Assembly: GCA_035353855.1 (NCBI GenBank)
Contig: DAOQAK010000046.1
Coordinates: 1 to 33,179 of the forward strand
From: Bacteroidales bacterium
GTDB lineage: Bacteria; Bacteroidota; Bacteroidia; Bacteroidales; CG2-30-32-10
Direction of reading: 5' to 3'
Length of the DNA: 33,179 nt
Shown here: one piece after another, positions 7,935 through 16,064 of the stretch
Position numbering within the stretch: the first letter of the stretch is position 1
How the letters are laid out: every line of letters starts with the position of its first letter
Notes under the pieces: model-generated
Told to the model about the DNA's origin: nothing
What the model saw: only the letters and a program-made list of their open reading frames with translations
Database searches by the model: none
Program-made: the position numbers and the translations under genes

Positions 7935-8879
7935 ATGTTAAGTAGAAGGCATCTCAGAATAAAAGTATTGCAAGCATTGTATTCATATTTTTCAGAAGGA
8001 TTTGAAAATGTGAATAAAGGGGAGAGGGAACTCCATTTAAGCATCAACCGTTTTTATGAACTTTTTTTATACCAGATTGCTTTTATCAGCGAAGTTCACC
8101 AGGTATCGCAAAAACTGATTGATGATGCCAAACAAAAACTCCTTCCTACGGAAGAAGATAAAAATCCAAATATCCGTTTTGCCGAAAATAAAATATTGAC
8201 AGCTGTTTCAAGTAATAGTTACCTGAATAAACTCATTGAAGAATATAAAATTTCGTGGGTTGGCGAAAATGAAATTGCGCGAAGGGCATTTGCTGCTTTT
8301 AAAAATACTCCCGATTACTCGAAGTACATGAATGCAGAAAGCAATAATTTTGAAAAAGATAAACGTGTTGTAGCCTCGCTTATTCAGGAGGTTTTAGCGG
8401 ATTTTCCTCCCCTGATGCAGATTTATGAAGAGCGTAGCATATTCTGGGTTGACGATATCGACATGGTAAACCTGATATTGATGAATGTTGTTAAGTCGTG
8501 CAAGGAAAATAAAATTGATGATATTTTCAACAACCTTGAATTTAACATAGATGATGAGGACAGGGAATTTGCCACTGAATTATTCCGACAAACGATCCTT
8601 CATTCTTCGGAATATGAAAAATTTATTTCTGATAAAACACATAACTGGGAAGTAGAGCGCATTGCAATTATGGATATCCTGATAATGAAAATGGCTATAG
8701 CCGAATTGCTCCAGTTCTCTTCAATTCCTGTTAAAGTAACCCTTAACGAGTATATTGAACTTGCTAAACTTTATTCTACACCAAAAAGTAATGTGTTTGT
8801 TAATGGAATATTAGATAAACTCATTGAAGATTTCAGGAGTAAAGAAATGATTAAAAAAACCGGAAGAGGCTTGATGTAG
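7935..8879 (+). CDS. nusB: Transcription antitermination protein NusB, long form
   Basis: A 314-residue all-helical protein. NusB binds boxA RNA with NusE/S10 to promote rRNA antitermination. The N-terminus LSRRHLRIKVLQALYSYF is the classic NusB first helix. The C-terminal part (about 205-300) carries the conserved helices, including VERIAIMDILIMKMAIAELL and IPVKVTLNEYIELAKLYSTPKSNVFVNGILDKL, the family's most recognisable block. The roughly 150-residue middle is an expansion found in Bacteroidota NusB; E. coli NusB has only 139 residues. It heads the conserved gene run DUF1573, yajC, YbbR-like, coaE, although a repeat-laden gap of about 600 bases separates it from the next gene. Confidence 0.93.
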   Translation: MLSRRHLRIKVLQALYSYFSEGFENVNKGERELHLSINRFYELFLYQIAFISEVHQVSQKLIDDAKQKLLPTEEDKNPNIRFAENKILTAVSSNSYLNKLIEEYKISWVGENEIARRAFAAFKNTPDYSKYMNAESNNFEKDKRVVASLIQEVLADFPPLMQIYEERSIFWVDDIDMVNLILMNVVKSCKENKIDDIFNNLEFNIDDEDREFATELFRQTILHSSEYEKFISDKTHNWEVERIAIMDILIMKMAIAELLQFSSIPVKVTLNEYIELAKLYSTPKSNVFVNGILDKLIEDFRSKEMIKKTGRGLM

Positions 8880-8942
8880 TATTTTGGGAAACTCTGAAAA
8901 TTCAAAACTCCGGGTTTAAAATTTCAAACAAAAGTTACTTAT

Positions 8943-9346
8943 TGATATTACACAAAACTCAAAATAAAATTTTGGAAACTGTAATTAATAAGGATTTTAA
9001 GAGTATATGCCACTCGCCTTGCCCGCCTCGATGGTAAGCGGACCGACGAGGCAGATACGCACAACCCAATTAGCTGAATGTACTTGAAAGCTATATAATC
9101 TTGAAAGTGTAGTACCTACGGTACAATAAGAAGTGAGTCGTATCTTTTTTACCAAGCTATTGTCCCTAACGGGACATATAATAAAATAATGTTGTTTCAA
9201 TATAATACCAATTATAAATTTAAAATAGTCCAAAGGATATTTTAAATTTTACAATGGTTATGCCGATGACATAGATGTTATAGTTCAATATTATTGGACT
9301 ATTACATATATACAATCGGTATAAATTATGATTTTGCGTAAAATCA
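8943..9346 (-). mobile_element. MITE-like element, copy 1, with 15-bp TIRs and 9-bp TSD
   Basis: The terminal inverted repeats are TGATATTACACAAAA (8943-8957) and, on the other strand, TGATTTTACGCAAAA (9332-9346), matching 13 of 15. They are directly flanked by GTTACTTAT (8934-8942) and GTTACGTAT (9347-9355), a 9-bp target duplication with one mismatch. The interior is highly similar to the copy at 26209-26572, which lies in the opposite orientation, including the palindromes TGTCCC-N4-GGGACA and TACCGTAGGTA. No transposase is encoded. A second small element (about 9203-9322) interrupts this copy. It fills most of the nusB to DUF1573 gap. Confidence 0.8.
9203..9322. mobile_element. Small MITE nested inside the larger element
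   Basis: Two 29-base inverted repeats (9205-9233 and 9294-9322) begin ATACC[A/G]ATT[A/G]TA and end AATAGTCCAA, matching at about three quarters of positions. Copy 2 of the host element reads TTTCGATACAAATAATGA where this copy has TTTCAATA...TAAATTATGA. The segment is therefore a clean insertion, probably at a TA dinucleotide. It has no coding capacity. Insertion at TA would suit an IS630/mariner-type mobiliser, which is inference. Confidence 0.72.
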
Positions 9347-9462
9347 GTTACGTATTAAATTTTTGATAAATATTTTTTATTATCACATTGTAGAACTTAA
9401 GAATTGGAAATTTTATCACAATATTTTTTCAAGTTAAGTAAGATGAGTTATTAAGGAATTTG

Positions 9463-9470
9463 TATCTTTG
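9463..9470 (+). promoter_or_regulatory. -7 element for the DUF1573-yajC-coaE run
   Basis: TATCTTTG fits TAnnTTTG and lies 19 bases before ATG 9490. It shows that an in-frame TTG at 9460 cannot be the start, because the promoter would lie within the coding region. The -33 region is weak. Confidence 0.6.
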
Positions 9471-9489
9471 CAAACTCAAAAAATATATT

Positions 9490-9969
9490 ATGAAGCGATT
9501 AATGATTTTATTATTTTTTTCTGCGATAATTGCTTTATCAATTACAGGATGCAGGAATAGTAGTTCTCAAAATGGAGAAAATTCTGTTACTTCTGATGCC
9601 ATAAAAAATCCCAATACGGCAAATGGCGAAAGCGATACTTCGAGTATGCCTAAATTTTCATTTACTGAAGAAATACATGATTTTGGAAGGATCATACAGG
9701 GTGAAAAAGTTTCGTATTCTTTCAAGTTTAAAAATGTTGGTAAATCGGAACTTGTAATTTCAAATGCAAAAGGCAGTTGCGGGTGTACTATTGCTGATTA
9801 TCCAAAAACTCCAATTTCGCCTAACGGAGAAGGTTCCATTGATGTTACATTCAATACGGAAGGTAAAAAAGGCTATCAAAATAAAACCGTAACTATTGTT
9901 GCTAATACCGAACCTAATACCAAAATACTTACAATCAAAGCACAAATTCAGGTTCCCGAAGAAAAATAA
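9490..9969 (+). CDS. DUF1573 domain lipoprotein
   Basis: A 159-residue exported lipoprotein. The signal peptide MKRLMILLFFSAIIALSITG ends in a lipobox with Cys at about residue 21 (ITGC). A low-complexity Ser/Asn linker follows, then one DUF1573 immunoglobulin-like domain (about 55-155). Its hallmark start is HDFGRIIQGEKVSYSFKFKN and its Cys motif SCGCT. The function is unknown; the fold suggests a periplasmic or surface protein-interaction role. It sits 23 bases ahead of yajC in the run usual for Bacteroidota. Confidence 0.9.
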   Translation: MKRLMILLFFSAIIALSITGCRNSSSQNGENSVTSDAIKNPNTANGESDTSSMPKFSFTEEIHDFGRIIQGEKVSYSFKFKNVGKSELVISNAKGSCGCTIADYPKTPISPNGEGSIDVTFNTEGKKGYQNKTVTIVANTEPNTKILTIKAQIQVPEEK

Positions 9970-9992
9970 TTATTTATAAAACACAAAAAAAC

Positions 9993-10328
9993 ATGACACG
10001 TTTATTGACAATTTTAATGGCGCAGCCTACTGATGGTAAAAGCGGTGGCAGCCTCCAAATGCTACTGATGTTTGGTTTAATCATAGTTGTATTTTATTTC
10101 TTCATGATAAGACCACAGGTAAAGCGTACTAAAGAACAGAAAAAATTCAGAGAAGGACTGAAAAAAGGAGATAAAATAATTACCATTGGCGGTATTCACG
10201 GAAAGATTGTTGAAACACAGGAAACCACTTTTATTATTGAAACTGAAGGTCAGGGCAGACTTAAAATTGAAAAAAGCGCTGTTGCTTCAGGTTTTAATGC
10301 AGAACAAATAGCCACTAACACCAAATAA
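9993..10328 (+). CDS. yajC: Preprotein translocase subunit YajC
   Basis: A 111-residue single-span inner-membrane protein that associates with SecDF and the Sec translocon. The membrane segment LLMFGLIIVVFYFFMIRPQ (about 24-42) ends in the hallmark FMIRPQ, followed by the basic KRTKEQKKF. The cytoplasmic domain is KKGDKIITIGGIHGKIVE. Length and motifs are typical. It lies between the DUF1573 lipoprotein and the YbbR-like gene on the same strand. Confidence 0.94.
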   Translation: MTRLLTILMAQPTDGKSGGSLQMLLMFGLIIVVFYFFMIRPQVKRTKEQKKFREGLKKGDKIITIGGIHGKIVETQETTFIIETEGQGRLKIEKSAVASGFNAEQIATNTK

Positions 10329-10394
10329 TATTTACTGGCTTTTTATTTTGTTGGTTTCTGGGAAATACGGCCTTTTCTGTTTATTTTAATTGAT

Positions 10395-11381
10395 ATGGAA
10401 ATACAGAAATCTTTAAATAAAAATAGTGAAGATACCGGGAAAAAAAGGAAGAATTTTTATGTCTTCCTTTTCTGTTTTATTGTGTCGTCATTCATTTGGA
10501 TTTTTGTCAAATTATCTGAAGAATATTCGCTTGGAAATACCTATTCGATAACATTTACCAATGTTCCCAAAGGTAAGATATTGATTAATGCCGATACACT
10601 TATCAATGTGAAACTTAAATCAAAAGGTTTTGGATTATTGACAAAAGGGTTTAACGAAAAACCTCAGCAATTGAATATTGATGTATTAAAATGCTACAGG
10701 AAAATTAAAAATTCAAAAAATAATTTTTTTATTTTAAGCAACGATATCCAGTCATTGGTCAGTGAACAGATTAATTCTTCAAAAGGAATTATTTCCATAT
10801 CTCCGGATACTTTATTTCTTCAGTTTGCTGATGAATATTATAAGAAAGTTCCGGTAAAATTAAATTTGAAACTGAATTTTGTAAAGCAGTTCAGCATTTC
10901 CGATTCAATGATTATATACCCTGATAGCGTAATGGTGTATGGTACCAGGCAAATGATTGACAGTATCAAATATGCTGAAACTGTTTCGCGTGTACTGGAT
11001 GATGTGAATTCAAACCAGGGTTTGATATTGAAATTCCCTTCATACAATGAAAATAAATTCATAGTGAAACCGGCTGCAGTTAGCGTATTTGTTCCTGTGG
11101 ATAAATATACAGAATCAAAAATTGAAGTTCCGGTGGTCATTACAGGCGACGAACGGATTATTAAAGTAAAAACGTTTCCTGAAAAAGTTACGATAACATA
11201 CATGGTTCCGCTGAGTAAATATAAAATGGTGAATGCTTCATTATTTAATGTTACCGCTGATATTTCAAAAGCAAAACCATTCAGCATAAAAAAGCTGAAA
11301 GTAGAAATTACAAAAAAACCTTCGTTTGTCAGTATAAAAAAGATTGAACCAGAAAAAATCGAATATATATTTTTGAAGTAA
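10395..11381 (+). CDS. YbbR-like domain protein
   Basis: A 328-residue protein with a short basic N-terminus, one membrane anchor (FYVFLFCFIVSSFIWIFVKL, about 21-40) and an extracytoplasmic part built of YbbR-like beta repeats. Recurring blocks with Val-Pro-Val, e.g. KKVPVKLNLKL (about 151-161) and KIEVPVVITGDERIIKVKTFPEKVTI, are typical of this family. In Firmicutes the related CdaR regulates a diadenylate cyclase, but no cyclase gene is adjacent here, so the role is open. Its stop overlaps the coaE start (TAATG), which indicates translational coupling. Confidence 0.84.
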   Translation: MEIQKSLNKNSEDTGKKRKNFYVFLFCFIVSSFIWIFVKLSEEYSLGNTYSITFTNVPKGKILINADTLINVKLKSKGFGLLTKGFNEKPQQLNIDVLKCYRKIKNSKNNFFILSNDIQSLVSEQINSSKGIISISPDTLFLQFADEYYKKVPVKLNLKLNFVKQFSISDSMIIYPDSVMVYGTRQMIDSIKYAETVSRVLDDVNSNQGLILKFPSYNENKFIVKPAAVSVFVPVDKYTESKIEVPVVITGDERIIKVKTFPEKVTITYMVPLSKYKMVNASLFNVTADISKAKPFSIKKLKVEITKKPSFVSIKKIEPEKIEYIFLK

Positions 11382-11965
11382 TGATAAAAGTTGGACTTAC
11401 CGGGAATATTGGCAGTGGGAAAACCATTGTGTCAAATATTTTTAAAGTTCTTCGGGTGCCTGTTTATAACGCTGATTTGCGTGCCCGTGTCATTATGGAA
11501 AAGCCGGAAATAATAAATAAAATTTCTGTATTACTGGGAAATGAAATACTTGATGAAAACGGAATTCCTGATAAGAAAAAAATTGCAGCTATAGTTTTTA
11601 ATGATAAAAGTAAATTAGAAAAACTAAATCATATCATACATCCATTGGTAATAGCTGATTTTGAAAAATGGATAAAAGAGCAATCAGGAACCGGATATGT
11701 TATTATGGAATCGGCAATATTGTTTGAAACAGGCTATAATGAATTATTTGATAAAATAATTTTCATCAGTGCACCGGAAACATTGCGGGTGAAAAGAGTC
11801 ATGATGCGCGACGGGGTAAATGCAGTCTCTGTTAAAAGTAGGATAAAACAACAATTGCCGGAAAAAAATAAAATCAGTAAAGCTGATTTTGTAATTGTGA
11901 ATAACGAAAGAAAACTTTTAATTCCACAGGTATTAAAAGTAAATAAGGAAATAACTGAATCGTAA
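11381..11965 (+). CDS. coaE: Dephospho-CoA kinase
   Basis: A 194-residue cytoplasmic P-loop kinase that catalyses the last step of coenzyme A synthesis, phosphorylating the 3'-hydroxyl of dephospho-CoA. The P-loop is GNIGSGKT (8-15). The substrate region includes YNADLRARVIM (about 30-40, where the family's Asp lies). LNHIIHPLV (about 83-91) matches the family's conserved L..I.HP block, and the ADFVIVNN segment near 165-172 is the usual C-terminal motif. The length is normal. It is coupled to the YbbR-like gene upstream. Confidence 0.93.
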   Translation: MIKVGLTGNIGSGKTIVSNIFKVLRVPVYNADLRARVIMEKPEIINKISVLLGNEILDENGIPDKKKIAAIVFNDKSKLEKLNHIIHPLVIADFEKWIKEQSGTGYVIMESAILFETGYNELFDKIIFISAPETLRVKRVMMRDGVNAVSVKSRIKQQLPEKNKISKADFVIVNNERKLLIPQVLKVNKEITES

Positions 11966-11992
11966 AATCATCGTTTTTATAATTGTTATTTA

Positions 11993-14047
11993 ATGAAAAT
12001 TCCCGGGTTTCTGAAATCGAAAATACTAAAGAAGATATTGATAATTATCGCTGCATTGCTTTTATCCGCGTTTGTTTTTTTCTTTGCATTCAGAAATGTT
12101 TTTCTTCACCAGGTATTAAATAATAAATTAGAAGCCTTCAATCATAAATATTCTGCAAAACTTATTATTGTTGAATCACATTTTACAGGTATCACAGGTA
12201 TTGATTTTAATGGGATTTACCTGGTTCCGAATAATGGCGATACATTAGTGAAGCTTGGTAACGTTCATGTTGGGCTGAATTTTTTTCATATCATTATAGG
12301 AAAGGCAAATATAAGCTATCTCAGAATGAATGATTGTTTGCTTAATATTGTTTCGCAGAAGGGAAAAAATAATTATTCATTTTTATTAAAAGGTGAAAAA
12401 GAGAATGAAAAAAAAGGTGATAAAGCTGAAAAAAGTTTTTCAACAACAATTGACAGAATATCGGAAACTCTTTTCAGTAAGATTCCTGATGATGCATTAT
12501 TTCAAAATATAAGGATTAATGCATTGCTTGATTCATCGGATATTTCTGTTTCCATTGATAGTATTGCAATTTATCAGCATCGTTTTAAAAGTCCTGTAAA
12601 TATTACTGAGAACGATACGACCACTTCATGGATAATAGAAGGCTTGATAAATAAAGATTCAAGAACTTCGGGGTTTTCAATACATTCAGCTGTCAGCGGA
12701 ACGCAATTTCCTTTTGTGAAAAAAAGATACGGGCTGACATTAATGTTTGACAGTCTTAATATCGGTCTTAGGAACAATTCATATTTGGGAGAGCTTTACA
12801 AACTCAGCGCTTATGCATCAGCTTATGGCTTGGTGATAAATCATAAAAAAATATCTACATCTGATGTGGTTATGCCCAAAGCTATTTTGGAATGTGATTT
12901 TAATATAGGAAAGGATTTTATTGAACTCGACAGTTCATCAGTATTCCAGTATAATAAGTTTTTCCTGAATCCATACTTTTTATATCAATCCGGTGAATAT
13001 AAAAAATACACCTTAAAAATTAATAATGAATTTGATGCGCAGGATTTCTTTAGTTCTTTACCTGCAGGGCTTTTTACAAATTTTGAAAATATTCAAACCG
13101 AAGGACGTATCAAATTTTCTGTTGATTTATATGTTGACATGGAGCAGCCCGATTCACTTGATTTTTCAATGGAGCTTTTAGGAAAAGATTTTAAAATTAA
13201 AAAATATGGAGAAACGGATTTTTCAAAAATTGCAGGTCCTTTTATACATACGGTATATGAAAATGGTGTGGAAAAAGCTTCATTTTTAATTTCGCCAGAC
13301 AACCCTGATTTTACTTCATTTGAAAACATTTCGCTGCCATTAAAAGAATCCATCATGATTACCGAGAACGGGGGAACCTATTACCAAACGGGATTTGATG
13401 TTAATTCCCTGAGGCTGGCAATAATCCAGGATATTAAAACCAAGAAGTTTGTAAGGGGTGGCAGCACAATTGAAATGCAATTAGTAAAAAATGTTTTTCT
13501 TACAAAAAACAAAACTATTGCACGTAAAGTAGAAGAACTTTTAATTGTGTGGTTAATACAGAGCGGAAATCTTTGTTCCCACGAACGCATGTTTGAAGTA
13601 TACCTGAATATTGCTGAATGGGGCCCTGGTGTATATGGTATAGGCAAAGCATCGCGTTTCTATTTTAATAAACCACCTTCAGCGCTATCGGTACCTGAAA
13701 GTATTTTTCTGGCAAGTATACTTCCCCGACCTAAATTGTTTAAATATTCATTCGATAAAAACGGGAACATTGATGAAGAACATTACCATTCCTATTTTTC
13801 GGCAATTGCTTCATTGCTTATTGACCGTGGCACCATAGAACCTTCCGATACTATCAATATGTTACAACGTGTAAAACTAAGAGCTGAATCGAAAATGCTT
13901 ATTATGAAAGATACATCGTATTTTGATACCGATGCTATACGCATGCAGGATGAAGAATTAATGAAGAAAGAACAACCCAGAGAACCGAATCGCAACAGGG
14001 AAAATCATCCTGATGATAATCGCAGAAGAGAGCCGATGAGAAAATAA
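11993..14047 (+). CDS. GT51-type transglycosylase with AsmA-like N-terminal region
   Basis: A 684-residue membrane-anchored protein. One membrane helix (about 14-34) is followed by roughly 400 residues of beta-rich sequence resembling AsmA-type periplasmic domains, then a C-terminal glycosyltransferase-51 domain (about 450-600) of the kind that polymerises lipid II into glycan strands. GGSTIEMQLVKN (489-500), RKVEE (511-515) and EVYLNIAEWGPGVYGIG (535-551) fit GT51 motifs 2 to 4. Motif 1 is degenerate: where ED..F..H.G is expected it reads ENGGTYYQTG (458-467), keeping the Glu but not Asp, Phe or His. There is no transpeptidase domain. The tail is Arg/Pro/Glu-rich. Activity may therefore be altered; the fold assignment is firm. 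Confidence 0.82.
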   Translation: MKIPGFLKSKILKKILIIIAALLLSAFVFFFAFRNVFLHQVLNNKLEAFNHKYSAKLIIVESHFTGITGIDFNGIYLVPNNGDTLVKLGNVHVGLNFFHIIIGKANISYLRMNDCLLNIVSQKGKNNYSFLLKGEKENEKKGDKAEKSFSTTIDRISETLFSKIPDDALFQNIRINALLDSSDISVSIDSIAIYQHRFKSPVNITENDTTTSWIIEGLINKDSRTSGFSIHSAVSGTQFPFVKKRYGLTLMFDSLNIGLRNNSYLGELYKLSAYASAYGLVINHKKISTSDVVMPKAILECDFNIGKDFIELDSSSVFQYNKFFLNPYFLYQSGEYKKYTLKINNEFDAQDFFSSLPAGLFTNFENIQTEGRIKFSVDLYVDMEQPDSLDFSMELLGKDFKIKKYGETDFSKIAGPFIHTVYENGVEKASFLISPDNPDFTSFENISLPLKESIMITENGGTYYQTGFDVNSLRLAIIQDIKTKKFVRGGSTIEMQLVKNVFLTKNKTIARKVEELLIVWLIQSGNLCSHERMFEVYLNIAEWGPGVYGIGKASRFYFNKPPSALSVPESIFLASILPRPKLFKYSFDKNGNIDEEHYHSYFSAIASLLIDRGTIEPSDTINMLQRVKLRAESKMLIMKDTSYFDTDAIRMQDEELMKKEQPREPNRNRENHPDDNRRREPMRK

Positions 14048-14071
14048 ATGATTTCAGAATGCAGAATTCAC

Positions 14072-14100
14072 AATGCAAAAATGATATTAATATTTGCATT
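14072..14100. terminator. Weak hairpin between convergent genes
   Basis: AATGCAAA (14072-14079) and TTTGCATT (14093-14100) can pair. The position between the convergent transglycosylase and membrane-protein genes suits a terminator, but the stem is AT-rich and has no clear T-tract. Confidence 0.3.
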
Positions 14101-14152
14101 TGTCTGAGGACAATCATGAACAACTATAATTATGGTAAAGAAAATAAACTTT

Positions 14153-16045
14153 TTATTTGGCGTTAATTTTAAAGAAATTATTTAAGCAATTAGGTTCATC
14201 ATTAAAATAAATTCTTTCCCACTCTATATTTATTTTTTCTGATAAAATAAGCTGATTAGAAACATTGAACATGATTTGCTTTACATCATATTTTTTACTG
14301 ATGTCGTAAATGTAAGGGGTAATCCAAATCCCGTCTTCTGCATTATTAGGAATAATCCTGTATTTAAAAATGGTATCGTTACTTAATTTCAGGCAAATGG
14401 AGTATTCTTCGTCTTTGTATAAAAAGCTTTTAATGGTTTGTAAAAAACTTCTGTTAAAATTTAGTTTTACCCTAAGTAATGAATTAGTGTTTTTGGGTAC
14501 ATCGATCCATTTTCCCCATTCTGAAGTTTCTTTTTTAATTGTCGAATCATTAGAAATAGCAGGCTTTATACGTTTTTTTAAAATTAAAAATTGATCATCC
14601 GAATAATAATATTTGTAATTTTCAATAATGCTGATAATGGTCAAAGGCTCGTCATTAAGCACATACCTGTTATCAATACCATCAAAAGCGCTTCCGTCAT
14701 ATTCTCTGAAAAATTTCCAGATAATGAATCCGGGAGCTTTTTCAGAATTAAAATGTTTGGAGTTTAAATTATCCAGCCAATGAGTGTATGATGCATAACT
14801 TTGTAGAACAGGCCTGGGTTGCCATGATAAATCATTTGCCGGAATAATTGAGTAATCCCATGGATAAATATCAACAGATGTATTATTAATAGAATCTCTT
14901 AATGATGCCGGAAGCTTATCAACAATAATATTTTGTTTTATGACTTCGGAGCATTTGTTTTTTATTTCAGAAAAGTCAGTAATAAATTCAATGAAATTAT
15001 TTGTTTTATATAAGTCGTATTTATAGTGATAATAACCAATAGAGTTCTTCATATTGATGCTTAACAGGTATATTGAAATTATTGAAAGCATCATGTTTAA
15101 TAAAATATTTTTTTTGTAGAATGTTAAAAACAATAATAATGATATAATAATGAAAATGAAATAATGTCGTACATAATTAAAATCTTCCCGAACCATCCCG
15201 TGTTTCCATGCGGCGAAAAGACTAAGAGAAATAAGTATTCCAAAAAAAACCGATCTTTTTGTTTTGTTTATAAAAGGGATGGAAAAAGTAATGAATAAGA
15301 AAAATGTAAGAAACCACCAGTTGTTATAAGGATAAAGGGCCGCAGCATTCGAATTATCCTGTGCCAGGTTAAACAAGCCTGTTAAAAATACTATGAATCC
15401 TGAAAAATTGCCATACATCAGGAACCAGAAAAATAAAATACAGCCCGTAATCAGAAGTACATCAAGTCCTGTTTTTAATAAGTTTTTATTTTTAAAAAAT
15501 GAATAATAAAATAAAAATGAAAAACCCAAAAGGATTGATATTACAGCGTTATATGAATTAATATAAAATGAAAATGCAATAAGGATAAAGGCTGAGATTT
15601 TATAAATATTTTTTTCATAAATATAATAATTACAAAAAAGAAGAATGATATTGGCAACAACTAACTGGCTAAAACCGGCAAAAATGGAAATAATATAAGC
15701 TACAACGATAGTAATTATCCATATGAATTTTCTATCGTTCTTCTGTAAGAAATAAAGATTTATTACTAAAAATAACTTAAGCAACGAAATGGCCAATGTT
15801 GCTATAATAATATTTTCCTGTAACGGGAATGTGAAAAATGACAAAGGTCCATGAGGGAAAATAATATCTTTACCAATACTAAATCCATTCCTGAATGTAT
15901 AATTAAATAGCCATACAATAGACGGATTAATTCCAACAGAAAATGTCCAATCATTTTCGGGAAATGTAATAATAATGATGAAAAGACCAATAAGCAAACA
16001 TTTAATAATAACAATAATATTTGCCTTATTAATTTGTCGTTTCAT
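14153..16045 (-). CDS. Polytopic membrane protein of unknown function
   Basis: A 630-residue protein whose first 350 residues hold about ten hydrophobic segments, beginning IIVIIKCLLIGLFIIIITF. About 280 mostly soluble residues follow. An early loop, DIIFPHGPLSFFTFP (about 60-74), resembles the GPL/GPfg loop of large polytopic membrane proteins related to GT-C glycosyltransferases. A DE-type catalytic loop is not evident, so I do not assign a reaction. The C-terminal part includes WGKWIDVPKNTNSLLRVKLNF and reads as a beta-rich extracytoplasmic domain. It starts 19 bases after the porin gene on the same strand and may share its transcript. Confidence 0.7.
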   Translation of the reverse strand: MKRQINKANIIVIIKCLLIGLFIIIITFPENDWTFSVGINPSIVWLFNYTFRNGFSIGKDIIFPHGPLSFFTFPLQENIIIATLAISLLKLFLVINLYFLQKNDRKFIWIITIVVAYIISIFAGFSQLVVANIILLFCNYYIYEKNIYKISAFILIAFSFYINSYNAVISILLGFSFLFYYSFFKNKNLLKTGLDVLLITGCILFFWFLMYGNFSGFIVFLTGLFNLAQDNSNAAALYPYNNWWFLTFFLFITFSIPFINKTKRSVFFGILISLSLFAAWKHGMVREDFNYVRHYFIFIIISLLLFLTFYKKNILLNMMLSIISIYLLSINMKNSIGYYHYKYDLYKTNNFIEFITDFSEIKNKCSEVIKQNIIVDKLPASLRDSINNTSVDIYPWDYSIIPANDLSWQPRPVLQSYASYTHWLDNLNSKHFNSEKAPGFIIWKFFREYDGSAFDGIDNRYVLNDEPLTIISIIENYKYYYSDDQFLILKKRIKPAISNDSTIKKETSEWGKWIDVPKNTNSLLRVKLNFNRSFLQTIKSFLYKDEEYSICLKLSNDTIFKYRIIPNNAEDGIWITPYIYDISKKYDVKQIMFNVSNQLILSEKINIEWERIYFNDEPNCLNNFFKINAK

Positions 16046-16064
16046 TAAACAGCGATTGACCGGG

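Noticed and set aside
8997..9233. Minus-strand open frame whose translation resembles the one at 26216-26518
   Set aside because: The similarity follows from the two copies of the same non-coding element. The frame runs through palindromes and the terminal repeat, and one copy starts inside the nested MITE's inverted repeat.
9460..9489. TTG start for the DUF1573 lipoprotein
   Set aside because: The -7 promoter box lies within this stretch, and the signal peptide begins at ATG 9490.
8880..9489. CRISPR array or riboswitch in the long nusB gap
   Set aside because: No regularly spaced repeats or known aptamer pattern was seen. The gap is explained by the MITE-like element, its nested insertion and a promoter.
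10838..11287. Long minus-strand open frame opposite the YbbR-like gene
   Set aside because: It is antisense to a gene in a conserved operon and has no recognisable domain.
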